Assembly (NCBI RefSeq): GCF_022605165.1
Contig: NC_063068.1
Coordinates: 186,001 to 250,000, forward strand
Source of the DNA: Purpureocillium takamizusanense
Taxonomy: Eukaryota > Ascomycota > Sordariomycetes > Hypocreales > Ophiocordycipitaceae
DNA: 64,000 bases
Direction of reading: 5' to 3'
Shown here: in pieces, positions 51,608 through 64,000 of the stretch
Layout of the letters: every line of letters begins with the position of its first letter
How positions within the stretch are numbered: the first letter of the stretch is position 1
Notes under the pieces: generated by a model
The model's database searches: none
What the model was told of the DNA's origin: nothing
The model's input: only the letters and a program-made list of their open reading frames with translations
Position numbers and translations under genes: made by a program

Positions 51608-53624
51608 CTATATAAAGCCGCTCTCCTTGAGTGAGCGTATGACGGCCTCGGCATCCATCTGCTGCTGGCTCTTGGGCGGCCGCACGTCTCCAGTGTCGAT
51701 GTAGTTCTTCCAGAACTTGAGCCCCTCGATGCCCTCCTCGCGGCACAGAGCGCCCTGCTCCTCGGCCATGAGCAGCTCCTCCTCAGCGACGCCGATGCTC
51801 CAACCAAATCGCTCAGCCGTCTCCTGCGCGGTAACGCCACGCCCGAATGCACGCCAGTCCCACAGCACGTCGCGTTCGGGCGGGAACTCGTGCAGGTCTT
51901 GCAGCCAGGACAGGAGCGCCCGGATGGTTGTCTGGTCGGTGCGATCGCGGCCCTGCACCACCATGACGCCGCTGCGAAAGGTGCGCAGCCGGACGGGTAG
52001 CTTGAGGCTCTCCCATAGGCGGGCAGCCTTCTCGAAGTCCATGGGGCTTACGAGCTCGACGCCTCCTCGTGCGCGGTTGAACATGGCCCACAAGTCAACA
52101 AGTGTGATGATGCCGCCCGCCTTCTTCAAAACGCCCCTCGAGTCATCGGCTAGGAACTCGGCCATGTTGCGGGCCAGCTCGGACAGGTATAGCGACTCTG
52201 AGCCGCCACCGCCGACGATGTCCTTTGTCGTAATCAAACCGAGCTGGCTTGCAGACTCGGCCAGAATAGCGTTTTCCTTTGCGGACACATCGCCATTCGC
52301 ACCGTTCTGCCGGGCAAATCGTTCCGCCAGGGCAATCACCTCCTTAGCAGAGGCCATCAACGCCTCCAGATCCTCGAACGCGCTGCCGATCAGCAGCTCG
52401 TTGTTCTTGCGCATATTCAATCCGAGCTGCTCCAAGCCCGCGATGCCAGCCGTTTTCGTCCTGGCACTCGGCTGTCCGTGGCCTGACCCGTTGCCGAGGG
52501 GCTCATTTACCATGCGACTGCCCCGTGGTGCTGGAGGTGCATTTTGGAGTAGCCACTTACGCTGTGTCATGGCACCCTTGAGTCGCTCGTGGAATATCTT
52601 TTCCCCACCGCCTCGGAGAGAAATCTTCACGCTGTCGGAGACATCGATTCCTCCTGGCCCGTTCCTTCCTTTCGGGTCCAAGACTGGCCCAGGAGATTGC
52701 GTTCTGATCTCATCGGTGTGCTGCCCCGCAGGAAGAGATGAGACGTTACGGGATACCAAAGAAGCACCGCACATCTCGCAGGCCAGAAGAGATGGGTGGT
52801 TTGAAAAGGTGCATCGCGGGCACTGGAACGAGGCACCGGATTCGGTGCCGGGTCTTGCGGCGGCTTCTGTTGATGATGGAAGACCATTGTTGAGCGTCGG
52901 CTGCAAGACACTGTCTGCGAGTATCGGCCGCAGTGCAAGGGCGGTCGAGCTCTGCATTGAAGGCGTAGAGGTCGGCCTGTTACTGGCGTTGGTGATGGCC
53001 GCCTTCAGTACATGTGAGAGCGTCGGCTTGATACCACAAGCCAGGCAAGGCGGCAGCGGCGTGTGGGCATTGGCAGCTTGTGGATCAAAATTCACAGGGA
53101 TGGGGTTCGAGAAGCTGCAGATTGTACAAACCCACGTTGCCGTTGTTAGTGGAGGTGGTTCCGACGGTGGTCGATAGGCGCTGTCCCTGCGTGCTGGTGA
53201 TGTAGAGTCGGTCCTCGACGGCAAGGCGACATTGGATACGGCACGCCCATGAAGAGAGGACCGCTTAGAAGGCTTAGGGACGATGGTTACCTTTGGCGAG
53301 GACTTTAGAAAGCCAGCATAGAATTCGTAACGGTCGATCTCTTTTAGCTCCAGTGCAACCGAGTTGGCGCGGGGCTCGAGCTTGTCGACATAACATATCC
53401 GGTGCGAAGTCAGGTAAACCTGGCCATTCTGCTGGTTCGGAAGTTTGTATTTGCTGCGCATGCGAGGTTAGCCGCCGTGCTTGACGCAGGCGCATCATCT
53501 GTACGAGCTCGTGGGCAGCATACCCCTCGTAGAGGCCGACATTGTCCTGCACAAACAGTAGCACCTCATCTGGTAGGTAAGAAGGCCGCAGAGCGGTGGT
53601 CAGGTCGATATGTTTTAGAAACAT
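51608..53624 (-). CDS. VPS36: ESCRT-II subunit Vps36
   Basis: Two exons (53624-53524, 53453-51608) give 648 residues. The GLUE domain starts at the N-terminus (LRPSYLPDEVLLFVQDNVGLYEG) and continues across the splice (KYKLPNQQNGQVYLTSHRICYVD). It is interrupted, as in yeast, by two NZF-type zinc fingers: WVCTIC..CLACG (about residues 145-175) and FQCPRCTFSNHPSLLACEMCG (about 240-262). The C-terminal two-thirds is the SNF8/Vps36 winged-helix part (DIVGGGGSESLYLSELARNMAEFL, WDWRAFGRGVTAQETAERFGWSIGVAEEELLMAEEQGALCREEG). It sorts ubiquitinated membrane proteins at endosomes. The 70-bp intron is phase 2. Confidence 0.93.
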
Positions 53625-54241
53625 TCGTCATGTCGTGGAGCGAACGCGCATCAGATGGGAGATAGAGGGCCGTCAATCCGCGGCGGGGAAGCACATTAGA
53701 CGTGGCATGGATGAGGCGCAGAGCAATGACGCGACCGGGCGGGCTCGTGCAACAGTTGCGCAGCGGGTGACACGTCGCGAAGCTATAGCTTCAGAAACAG
53801 TGATGGAGTGTATGTAGCGGGCTCTCCGATGTTGAGGGTTGGTGTGGCTGCGTCCTATATCGTCACCGTTGCAGAAGCCATGCAACCTCCATGGTTGTCG
53901 ACTCGCCTGGCCCCGCCATTTAGGATAAGGCACCCACCCCTGTGCGTGAAGTCACCAAACACGGGCCGCAGGGAACTTACCTTAATAGCCGAGAATTTGC
54001 CGGGGCGTGGTCACGGGACTGGCTTGTGCACCCGCCCCCTTGAGTGAGCCCTGACAAATAGCGCTTGCGCTTCCTCAACTATTTCTCACTCCGCAACCAC
54101 CGACATCGTCACCGCCACCACGACAATCCGGCATCTCACCCGCGAGCCTCTTGCATCTATCGCGACGCCGGCTGAGGCTCGAGCTTCTAACCGCCACTAC
54201 CGTAAACCACTAACCCCTGTCCTGGCAGCCCGGTTGCCAAG
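53625..54241. other. Divergent intergenic between vps36 and thp3
   Basis: 617 bp between starts; no gene seen. It ends in a C/A-rich leader before the ATG at 54242. Confidence 0.6.
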
Positions 54242-55939
54242 ATGATGCCCGGGTGGCCAGCGGCTGCCCAGCAAGCGCCGGGCGTCCCTCAACCATCCAC
54301 GCCCGCGTCGTATGCGTATCCCTCCAGTACGTCATCTCCTCGCTTCTCATCATCAGCATTGCTGCGGAAGGCCCCAGCTGACATGGAGACAGATCCAGCC
54401 TATGTTCCCGTCCAAGTTCGCCAGGGCTTCGGCCAGTTCCCAGCCGCAGTTCCCCCTCCACCGTTTACTGGCTACCCGCCTCCACCTCCCCCCGCCGCCG
54501 CAGCTCTCCAGCAGCCTTCCCCAAACCCACCAGCTGCGCCACAGCAGTCCAAGAGCAAAACGGACTGGCCTGATGCTGTCCGACGCTATGTTCAACGCTC
54601 CTTCTTGCCACAGAATGAAGATCCAACGGTTCCCCGTGCAGAAGTAGAGAATAAGTTGAAGGAGACCATCGGCGTGGCCAAGGAGAATGGCACACTGTAT
54701 ACGATTGACTGGGACAACACTCCCTTACCTCAGGCCCTCGTCAAGGCTGAGCGTGATGCACGCTTCAAGGGTGACGCCGTGTCCGGAGCAGCAGCACCCG
54801 GAAAATCTCTCAAATCCAAAAAGAGAAAATCATCTGAATATGCCGAGGGAGACGCGTCCAAGTCGCCGTGGCGCACTGCTAACCTTCGTGGGTCACTCGA
54901 GGACCGCGTCTCATATCCGGCTGCCGACAAACGCTCCGCCGCGGAAGTGTCGGCGAAGCAAAGTAAGTTCTCGAAGGACGCGGCCAGCAAGCGAAAACGC
55001 CGCTTCGAAAGCGAGTACAAAGCCGTGTACCGCTCGCCAAGCCCAACGCCACCCTCATCGGGACCCATTGTCGGAACCTGCGAGACGCTGGAGAAACGGT
55101 ACCTTCGTCTCACGGCTCCGCCCGTGGCGTCCAACGTGCGTCCCGAGGGGGTGCTCCGCCAGACGCTCGATCTTCTTAAGAAGAAGTGGCGCGACGAGGG
55201 CAACTACTCGTACATTTGCGACCAGCTCAAGTCGATGCGCCAAGATCTGACGGTGCAACGCATCAAGAATGATTTTACTGTTTCTGTCTATGAAATTCAC
55301 GCCCGCATTGCCTTGGAGAAGGGGGATATCGGTGAGTATAACCAGTGCCAAACGCAGCTTCGATCCCTCTACGGCCTCGGCCTCAAGGGCCATCCCCATG
55401 AGTTCAAGGCGTACCGTATCTTGTATTTCATCCACACGGCCAACCGCTCCGGGTTGAACGACATTCTGGCAGACTTAACCGCAGCAGAGAAGGAGGAGCG
55501 CCCCATCAAGCATGCCCTGAACGTGCGCTCGGCGCTTGCTCTGGGCAACTACCATAAGTTTTTCCAGCTGTACCTGGACACGCCCAACATGGGAGCATAT
55601 CTCATGGACATGTTTGTCGTACGGGAGCGCCTTGCGGCCATGAGCAACATTTGCAAGAGGTGAGTACTGAGTCCTGTGAGGCCCTGAAGCTGCGCACGTG
55701 CCTACATGTACTGACAATGTCACAGTTACAAGCCCGACGTCAAATTGCGCTTTATTACTGAAGAGCTTGCTTTTGAGTCGGATGCCGATGCTGCTCAGTT
55801 CATCATCCACCATCAGGGTCAGCATCTCCTCGAAGATCGCCAGGACCACATCGCATTTCTGGCCGGCAAGGCCGGCCCTCTCTTTGAGAGTTTCCGGGCC
55901 GCGGCCTTCAGCAAAGTCGACATCAAGGGACAAATCTGA
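54242..55939 (+). CDS. THP3: SAC3/GANP-domain protein, Thp3/LENG8 homologue
   Basis: Two exons (54242-55659, 55726-55939) give 543 residues. A Pro/Ala/Gln-rich N-terminus is followed by a conserved WPDAVRRYVQRSF block and a Lys-rich region (KSLKSKKRKSSE). The SAC3/GANP-PCI domain starts near residue 275 (CETLEKRYLRLTAPPVASNVRPEGVLRQTLDLLKKKW) and continues with YICDQLKSMRQDLTVQRIKNDFTVSVYEIHARIALE, YNQCQTQLRSLYGLG and HEFKAYRILYFI. That order is Thp3 in yeast and LENG8 in animals, a nuclear mRNA metabolism/export factor that works with Csn12. The single 66-bp intron lies near the end and joins NICK to SYKPDVKLRFI. Confidence 0.92.
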
Positions 55940-57811
55940 AGTTTGTCGTCTCTCTCTATCTCTTGGCCCCAACTCCCCCCCCTTTCTTGTCTGGCTCGAC
56001 ATGAAGCCGTTTTCTTGTTGGACTCGGTCCGCTTCGCGTAATGGGCGTTCGACGATGTGCTTTGATACCCGTGAACGACGGCTCCTTTTTTGTGGCCGAG
56101 GCCGTGCCAGTGTCTGGAGAGCCTCGGCCGAGAGCAACCATGCAACAAAAGCGATTTCTCACGCCCGCTGAGACGTGACAGTCTTGGACCTGACCGGTCT
56201 GCGTGAACGAGCAGATTGGCGGAAATGAATATTAATAAACAGCAACAGAATACGTGAGGGTAGGGGGGATGAGCGGCATCGATATCGACCGTAATGACAC
56301 CTTTCCGATCCGACACGACGACAATCGACCCGTAGCAGGGTTTCACGACGCTGAGGCATAGATGGATTGCATGACGGGCGTTTGGAGTTTTACCGGGCTC
56401 GCATTCTGTTTGGATGTAGCGAAGAATAGTCTAGCTAGAGCAGACAGTGATTCTTCAATCAAACATGACAATTGAGCAGAACGTTGAGCATCGTGCCGTT
56501 TGGTAAGGCTCACATGGTGTGGTGCAGACACTGATTTTCTAATCTCTTGTTTGGTGATGGAGGAGAACATTTCACCTCTGCAGGGTCTCGGTATACTGTC
56601 GTGCTGTTGGGGTTTTCGGCGACACATTGATCGTGCCTGATCCCGGCTGTGGAGGCTTCCAAGACCACTACCTAAAAGCTCGGAACCAGTTGCAGCAGAT
56701 GGTTAGCATGCGGTTTCGACCATGGCCGTTGCTCAGCAGCGTGGACGGATGCTCCGCCTGGCAAAGCCGCCCATGTATGGCAATCAACAGGGTTGTCTTC
56801 CCGGTTCGGGATGCGAGAGGTTACCGTAAGACGGAGGAATTTTGTCTTGCAGACGGGCCCCGCTCCGCGCAGCGGGATGCAACACCGCTTAGGCGTGGGC
56901 TTGCAGTGGACCGATGCCATGTCGCATAGGTAGTATACGATGGGTTCTCTGGCTGGCGCAGCGCATTACCGGATGAGAGGGGGAAAACCTCGTCGGCCAC
57001 GCGGGCCTGATACGTTTCCACTTGGTACGAGCTGCCGTTCTCGGCAATGGCCGGCAAGGTCGTCCAAGCAGAGAGAAGCGGGCTGGCCGTGAGGGACATG
57101 CGACGGGGGCGTTGATGTGATGTGGTACTTGGCCTGGTGGCGGGTAAGGTAGTTCGTACGTAGACGAGGCGATGTAATGGGTGGGCAGAGATTAGATTGA
57201 TAAAAATTTCTAGCGTGCTTTGCGGCACGGTGGAAGCACCCGTAGCGCCCCATCCCTACCTAGGTAAACCCCGGCGCGCGGCTGCATGCCACGGTGGGGG
57301 AGGCTGGCGGGGGGAGGGGCATCCTCCAGCACTCACTCGCTGTCCCAGAAACCAGCACCTCCACTGGGGTCCCGGGCAGGCATATATACCCAGTCCCATG
57401 GGCTGACTAGTGTGTCTCTGCGGTCGGCCCATGTGCGTGTGGCTTCTGTCACTAGCCTTCTCTGCTCCGGATGACCCGTCTTGTAGTTATTGTGCTCGTG
57501 GGCCTGGCGTGAGAGCGAGGGATATTCCAGCCGAGTTGTAGGAGAGTAGGTAGGTAGGGTTGAGTGGCTGCTTGGCTACCCGTAGTAGGTGGACCATGCG
57601 CAGTCGCGGTGTAAGTCCGTCAGGCCGGCCGGCAACCGAGCAAGTGCGCCTACGATGAACATAACACGGGCGGCGACCACCCTTCTTTTTGTGCGCAGGA
57701 GATTCTGTGTCCGGAAAGTAGACCTCTGTTCGCGTTTTGGAAGACAACGGGAGGACGACTGTCTGCTCTGAGCGCATCTCAAAGTCGAGCCTTTGCGGAA
57801 TACCCCTTAAC
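55940..57811. other. Intergenic region, promoter side of the siderophore transporter
   Basis: About 1.9 kb. No supported gene. A GATAA core (57199-57203) lies about 610 bp before the transporter ATG; GATA sites can mediate iron repression by SreA-type factors, but a single core is weak evidence. Confidence 0.5.
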
Positions 57812-60312
57812 ATGGCAGAAGACGACGACCATGGCATCCGCCCGCAAGGCGTTGATGTCGCTTACGACGAGCCACAACAGCACCACCAGCCCGTCGACAC
57901 GCCCAGCGAGAAGAAGAGCACCGTCGTCGTGGATGTGGAACAAGACGCACATAGGGACCGCGATGGGGACCCGGCTGGAGTCGGTGGCGGCGATGCTGCG
58001 TCCGAGTACAGCGAGTCGAGCTTCGTCCAGGCGGGCGTGCAAAAGGCAATGATCCTGAAGAAGGCGTGGTCGCGCACAACGCTGCTCATCGCCTTTAGCA
58101 GGTGCGTGTGCTCGACTCCAAACTGTGCCTCCGATGGTCCCAGCGGTCGGATTGCCTGTGGGATATGACAAGGTTACTGATTCCAAGGGGGGCAGCCTGT
58201 TCCTGACGACGCTCATCATCACCTTTTCCGACTACTCGCACATGGTGCTGCAGCCGTACGTCACGAGCGCCTTCAAGAAGCACTCGTTCATGAGCGCCGC
58301 GCACGTCGTCATCAACATCACCCGAATCGTGGCGTATCCCATCATTGCAAAGCTCAGCGATGTAAAGTCTCCCTAGGAAGCTCGATGTTGGAGACGAGGC
58401 CGAGGAAGACGGTTTGTGGACCATGTGCTGACGCCCGAACCTCCATTGCCTTCTAGGTCTTTGGTCGTGCCGAAATGTTTACTCTGTCCATTGTTTTCCA
58501 GACGCTGAGCTTCATCATCTACGCCACGAGCGTCGACATTGGAGCCTACTTTGTATGAGGCTGCCAGGCCCGCCCCTCCCCCCTTTTTTCTACACCCCTT
58601 AAGCACATACGGTGCCAACACGAAAAATATATTAATGACCCTGGACTGATTTCCGGATACACAGGCAGCGGGACTTTTCGACGCTGTCGGATCCACGGGC
58701 TTCGGGCTCACGCAGCAAGTCTTCATCGCCGACGCCACCACCCTCGTCAACCGCGCCTTCTGGTCCACCCTGCCCGAGTCCATCACCACCATCCCCGCGT
58801 TGTATCTCGGCAGCCTCATAGGCGAAGGCTTCCTTCAAAACGCCGGCTGGCGCTGGTCCTACGGCGCGTGGGCCATCGTTGTGCCCGTCGTCGCCGTCCC
58901 CCTCATCGCCACCATGGTGGTGCTGCAGCGTCGAGCTCGTCGCCACGGCCTCGTGGCCAAGTCCCCCACTAGCGTCTCCGGCTGTAGCCCAGGCAGCAGC
59001 AGCAGCACCCCCGCGTGGAAAAAGGTCCTGCACCTCGTTTGGACGGAGATTGACCTCGCGGGCCTGGTGCTGCTCGTCGTGGGACTGTCGCTCATCCTCA
59101 TCCCCGTGTCCCTGACCGGCTCGTTCAACCCCAACCGCTGGCGCGAGGGCAGCTTCATCGCCATGCTCGTCGTGGGGGTCGTGTGCTTCCTCGCGTTCCT
59201 CGTCTGGGATATTCGCTTCGCCAAGAAGCCTTACATCCCGGCGCACATGGCCAACCGCACCGTCATCGTTGCCTGCTTCATCCAGACGTTTGACTTCATG
59301 GAGTACAGCCTCTTCACCATCTTCTTCCCAAGCTATCTCCAGGTCGCTGGGCACTTTTCGCCGGCGAATGCCACGCGCATCGAGTACGTACCTCTTTTGT
59401 CCACTGACTGCCCCCTTTTTCTTTGGCTGGGTCGGGAGATGTGGACGCGAAAGAATCACCAAGCGAGCAGGCAACATGGGGAAAAGCGATTTGACTGACG
59501 TCGATTTGCCTACAGTAACTCGCTGCGCGTTGCCTTCCAAATCTCGGGCCTCTTCGTCGCCCTAGGCATGAAGTATACCAAGAATGCGCACTACTGGGCA
59601 CTCGCGGGCCCCCCGCTCGTCATCCTCGGACAGGGCATCATGATATACCTCGTGGACATGGGCGACGGGCGGTACGGCAGCGAGGCCGCCTTCATCGCCT
59701 CCAAGGTCGTCTCCGGCGTCGGTCGAGCTCTCTGGCAGACGGCGGCGCAGGTGTCGGTCCAGGCCGTCGTGTCACGCCAGGAGGTGGCCGTGGCGACGGG
59801 GATCTTCCAAGCTGCCAACAGCGTGGGCGCCGCAATCGGAACCAGGTGAGTCTTTCTGCTACCCTTCCCCAATCCTGCCATCTATCGTCTACGAGGCGGC
59901 GTCGTGAAAGAGCGGGTAACGCAATAATGAATGGATTCTTGCTTATATGAGCAACACATTCTCCAGCATCTCGGGGGCCATCTGGCGCAACACCCTCCCC
60001 GATAAACTCCTCAACTATCTGCCGGAACAGGACAAGAAGAACGCCCTACAAATCTTCCAATCCATCGTCGTCGCGCAGAAGTACCCCGCGGGGTCACCCG
60101 CCCGCGCCGCCATCGACCAAAGCTACCGGGAATCGCAGCGCATCCTAGGCATCGTCGCAACGTGCATGTGCGCGCCGAATCTCTTCGTCATGTGGTTCAT
60201 GCACAACGTCAAGCTAGAGGAGGAGGACCGCAAGGATGAGGAGGGGGTGGCCCGAACGATTGCCAAGATTGAAAAGACTCAAGAGAAGGACAAGGCCCTT
60301 AATGGGAACTGA
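57812..60312 (+). CDS. Siderophore-iron MFS transporter (SIT/ARN family)
   Basis: Six exons (57812-58101, 58196-58361, 58457-58552, 58665-59383, 59516-59845, 59967-60312) give 648 residues. A ~95-residue acidic/His-containing N-tail leads into the first membrane segments ([33 protein letters not shown]). Then come [16 protein letters not shown] (motif A), [44 protein letters not shown] and [15 protein letters not shown], characteristic of fourteen-span SIT transporters that import ferri-siderophores by proton symport at the plasma membrane. A charged loop near the C-terminus ([46 protein letters not shown]) is the family's extracellular loop. Introns are 94-132 bp and every join restores phase. 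The substrate siderophore cannot be read. Confidence 0.9.
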
Positions 60313-63300
60313 CAGGGGGAACGCGCATACACGTAATTAGAGATGCTGGTCATACGCCTTGCACTGCCGGCCTTTCATAAAAGACGTGTGAAAAGAAGGT
60401 TGCTTGAGCCAGTCGTATACTCATGGGTGAAACATCTTGCTCTCTTGATGATAGTCAGACGTTTTCAGTACCAGGGGCTCTGAATGAGCAGTGCAGTGGA
60501 GGGCAAGGAGGATGCGTGAGGCTAACACGGCATGGGACCTACGGCTCTTCGTGCCTGGACACTGAGAAGACAGATGAGACAAATGAAGAGAGAAATAAAG
60601 AGATGAAGATAAAGAAACCAAGCAACGAGACGAGCATTTGCGTGAATGAGAGGCCGCCGTTGCTGATGTGTTTTGTTCATCGGATACTATCGGGCCGCAT
60701 TGCGTCCCTACCGCCGCTGGACGAATGCGGATGCGTTGCAGCCTTCACTTCAATGGCAGCGTTCCCCCCTAATCCACTGCACGGAAACCTCAAGTTTGGA
60801 AAGATAGTCGTCAGTTTCCCGATCTTCATCGTCCAGGAAGGGTCGTGCTGCATTAGCGGCCACAAGAGGCTGCCAGCCAAGTACAGACCTACCTAGGCAC
60901 ATCTGTTGCCGCCCATATAGGGGCCGTCTAAGCGCCCACTACCCTACATGCATGTCTGCGTCCGCGGCGATATCGAGCACTTACTGTATTTGAGCACCAG
61001 AGTTCCTCTATGTTGTTGGGACCGGAACAGTCCTGGTTCAAGCCATGACCCTGAGTGACGAGCCGAGCCGACGTATCCTAATCGAAGCGGCATTCGCGAG
61101 GACAACTTCACGGGATCACCCGAAACGATGTCCCGGGCGGGGGGATGGCAAAGCATTCCCCTGGAATGAACTCAGGCATGTTGTCAGTCATGCGAGTCAT
61201 GTAGAACAAGGGCTAGGAAGGCATGTTGAAAAACCGAGGATGTATGGCATTAAAGGTGGCGGACTCCGCTGCGGCGAAGCAGCAAGCGTTTAGTTGAGTG
61301 TGATGTATACGACCCATGACAGCATCCGCAGTCCGGGGACTATGGGGCCAGTGGTCTAGGCTGTGCTGCGTGAATGAAGCGGAGGTTACTACGAAGATGG
61401 GCAGGAGAAAGCTAGGGATCCCTGGTCATCCCGAGAAGGGGACGGGACGGCTACCAAGGGAGGCTTTGGAGAACTGGTAACACAGCAGTGCAGAACCACA
61501 AGGAGCGCAACAGTTGGTCGAGATAGCTCACCCAGCATTGAGCGGCTCCATGGGATGGCGGCAACTGCTTCTTCGTACCTAGAGGATCCTTGACCCTGTG
61601 AGTCTGTGGAACTTGGGGTTGCGCTCGAATGTTCTGGCCATGGCGTGGCGCAAGGCGACGTTCCCCTCCCGGCGGTTGGACGGCATCAACGAATGGGTAT
61701 ACGAAGCGGGTTGCGCTACGTATCGTAACCGCTCGAGCATGGTGGGATGGAAACTGTTGACACAAGTCGTGCCTGGTGGCCGCTTTGGTGCCTTCATCAG
61801 ACCCCATTGCGCAACGCTGGGAGTCGACCCCCTGCGCAACCCAGCTCGTTGCGGGGTCGGTACTTGTGGTGGCGCAATCTACATGGGACGGGCGAATCGG
61901 CGCCGCGCGAGTTGGCAGGCAGGAGGATGGCATCTAGGCTGGGACGGGAGCATCGAATCGGTACTACTACTAACATCAGCGGAAGCTGGCTGGCTGGTTG
62001 GAGGGGGGCGGCCGGGTTTGGGCGATGATGACGATATATACACTACGTACCATTGATGAAAGGGGATGCGGAAGCCGAGAGGCGGAAGCAGGGAGGAAGG
62101 GGGGTCGATGCATCGATCGCCCCAAGTCTCTCCAGAAGGCGGGTGCGGCATTCGCTGCCGAGCCCCCCCGCGCCAACGTCGATGCACGGTGCCCGCTGCA
62201 GGGCAAGGCGCGGATGCTCCCCGGGATGCGTTTCATGGGCATGCGAGCGCATGGATTGGCAGGGCTACGCCTTCAAGGCCTTGTCGGGGGTGGTGTGGTG
62301 CGGTGGCATGTTGCTTCGCTCGAAGAAATAGAGGACAGGGAAAGGCTTGCAAGGCGGAGGAGAGACGATGGGGAAAACGTGATCAAATTGGACGGGGCAA
62401 GAGGCAGGAGGAGGGGCAGCAGCAGTCGTAGCGGCGGCGGCGGCGGGGCGGCGGGGTGGGGGGCCACACGGATCCTGCACGGACCGTCCGTCCTGCATCG
62501 CCGGATCCATTGACAGCAGTACTACGTACCTATCCCGGAGGTAAATGCCAGCCTACTGTATATCTAAGGTGGTTCAACGAAAGGTAAGAGGTATGTTACT
62601 GTACTTTAGGTGGAGGTTCTTCAAGCCCCGAAGACTGCCAAGCACCCAGCATCCGAGTTGGTGCTGAAGGGTGGGTAAAATCGCATGTTGAAGTTTGGTA
62701 CTTGGGACCGGCGTCGCACTGTCCGTTGTTAGTAGATCCCGAGGGGGGGGGGGGGCCTCCACTACCAGGTACCTATGTAGCCCTGAAAGCTCTGTTCACC
62801 AGCCTGTCGCGTCGGGGCCCCGCTCTGGGCTTAATGTCCAGCATTAGAGACTTGGAGAATGCAACTCACGAAAGAGAAGTGTGCTGAAGAAGATCTCGGC
62901 GTCGATCGCAGACGCAAGTCGCGCAGGGCAAAGCAACGCAAAGCAGGCAACGTACCGTACGTTTTTCTTCTTCTGGAACTTTCTTTGCGTGAAATTCGAC
63001 GGCCCAACAGCGCGCGCGCGCCATGAGCCCCACGACCGGATGTCAGCCAGGCTCTGCGCGCGCTCCATCCGTTGCTGGCTGCATTGACGGACGGATGGAT
63101 GGATCCATCATCAACTAATAACTGCAAGTCGCGCAACCACAACGGGATCTTGTGTGGCGTGGCGCGACGCCCAGCTAGGTAGCGTCGCCGGGCGCCGTTG
63201 CGCAGAGGCAACACGCAACGGCACAGCAGCACAGCATGCCCGGCATGGTACGAGTCACATTTTTGTCGCATATACATAAAGCAGGAACAGGAACACGGAA

Positions 63301-64000
63301 CGCGGAGCAACACAATCACGCGAGCAGGGGTCGCGGTCTCGGTGGCCCGACGTTGATAAGCGCGGGCAATGAGAGACCTACTAGGCACTGGGCAGCTACG
63401 AATACTCGGCTGCCCGTCATTGTGATCTTGCCCTTAATACTACTAAGGTACTTTGGGTAGTAGTACCCTACTAAGGTACAGGTACTAGCAAAGAGGAGGC
63501 GCTGATAGAGTGCCGCAGTGCACCAGCCCTAGCATCAGACGCTGCGTGGGCGTCTGTGGCGCCCAGCTCGTTGGCCCCCACTTCAATGCCCTGCGCCGCT
63601 GGTACCTACCTACCTATGACCCCATTGAAGCCCCCCATAAACCTCCCCGCCAATGCGCCCGCCGCCCGCCTGGGACGGACGCCAATTGGCGGCAGCGGGG
63701 CGGGCATCATCCCAGCGGCGTGGGCTGCTGGACCAGAAAGCGATGAGAGCCCCACTCGACTCTGTCCAAGATTTTCCTGGCGCACAACGACAGTTGGGAG
63801 GGAGGTGGCCTCTGCGCCGCCTGCTGGTGTTCGCGCTCTCCCAGGGGAAGCGGCTCGCAGGGACCGCATGAGGAGAGGCGAGGCGAAGCGAAGCGAGGCC
63901 GGGTCTGGTGTCATCTAGGTGCTTGAGCGCGCACGCGAAAGTCATTGACAACTTGGAAGGCAGTGCCAGAACTGGAAGTCATGCCGAACCTGGAAGAAGC
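60313..64000. other. 3.7-kb region with no recognisable gene, to window end
   Basis: Many overlapping short frames on both strands, none with a family motif or convincing splice pattern. Visible features are a G13 run (62743-62755), two CTACTAAGGTAC copies around 63440-63478 forming a small hairpin (GGTACT..AGTACC), and ACTACGTACC near 62521. A gene could begin just past the window end. Confidence 0.5.

Overview
This is a GC-rich stretch of a filamentous ascomycete genome, most likely a sordariomycete and probably Hypocreales. Genes occur on both strands. Introns are short (47-204 bp), with GTRNGT-type donors and CTAAC/CTGAC branch points. The proteins are typical of that group: an Egh16/Gas1-type secreted appressorial protein, Zn2Cys6 regulator, siderophore transporter, Rad4, Vps36, Kap114 and small cysteine-rich secreted proteins. 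The species cannot be named from sequence alone. I rebuilt 24 protein genes (one cut by the left edge) and one tRNA-Thr. Exon joins were chosen for reading phase, splice signals and recovery of known family motifs.

Layout. 0-5.5 kb: 3' end of a secreted-protein gene, a CCHC zinc-knuckle protein ending in a 13-nt exon, and an Egh16/Gas1-like secreted protein. 5.5-10.15 kb: a 4.7-kb gene-free divergent interval with simple repeats, a 10-bp-stem hairpin and a 10-mer present three times. 10.1-17.5 kb: an unknown protein, then a Zn2Cys6 regulator divergent from a major-facilitator transporter. 18-23 kb: tRNA-Thr(AGT), an NCS1 permease and an F-box-like protein. 24-30 kb: importin Kap114 and proteasome inhibitor PI31. 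30.7-33.5 kb: two small secreted proteins with the same cysteine scaffold, separated by an AT-rich stretch that holds a 337-bp element with 42-bp terminal inverted repeats (MITE-like) and degenerate repeats. 34.5-45.2 kb: Rev7, a RhoGEF, a short Dcc1 and Rad4. 45.5-56 kb: Cuz1, Mtp18, ATP synthase subunit k, a CENP-B-type HTH protein, Vps36 and Thp3. 57.8-60.3 kb: a six-exon siderophore transporter. 60.3-64 kb: no gene seen.

Most genes are unlinked housekeeping genes. Associations suggested by position are the regulator/transporter divergent pair (13.8-15.5 kb), the two homologous secreted proteins flanking the MITE-like element, the divergent mitochondrial pair mtp18/atp19 sharing 451 bp, and three DNA-damage or cohesion genes (rev7, dcc1, rad4) within 11 kb. 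The least explained part is the secreted-protein pair with its repeat-rich spacer. Two introns are stop-free and in frame, so an automatic gene caller would translate them as coding.
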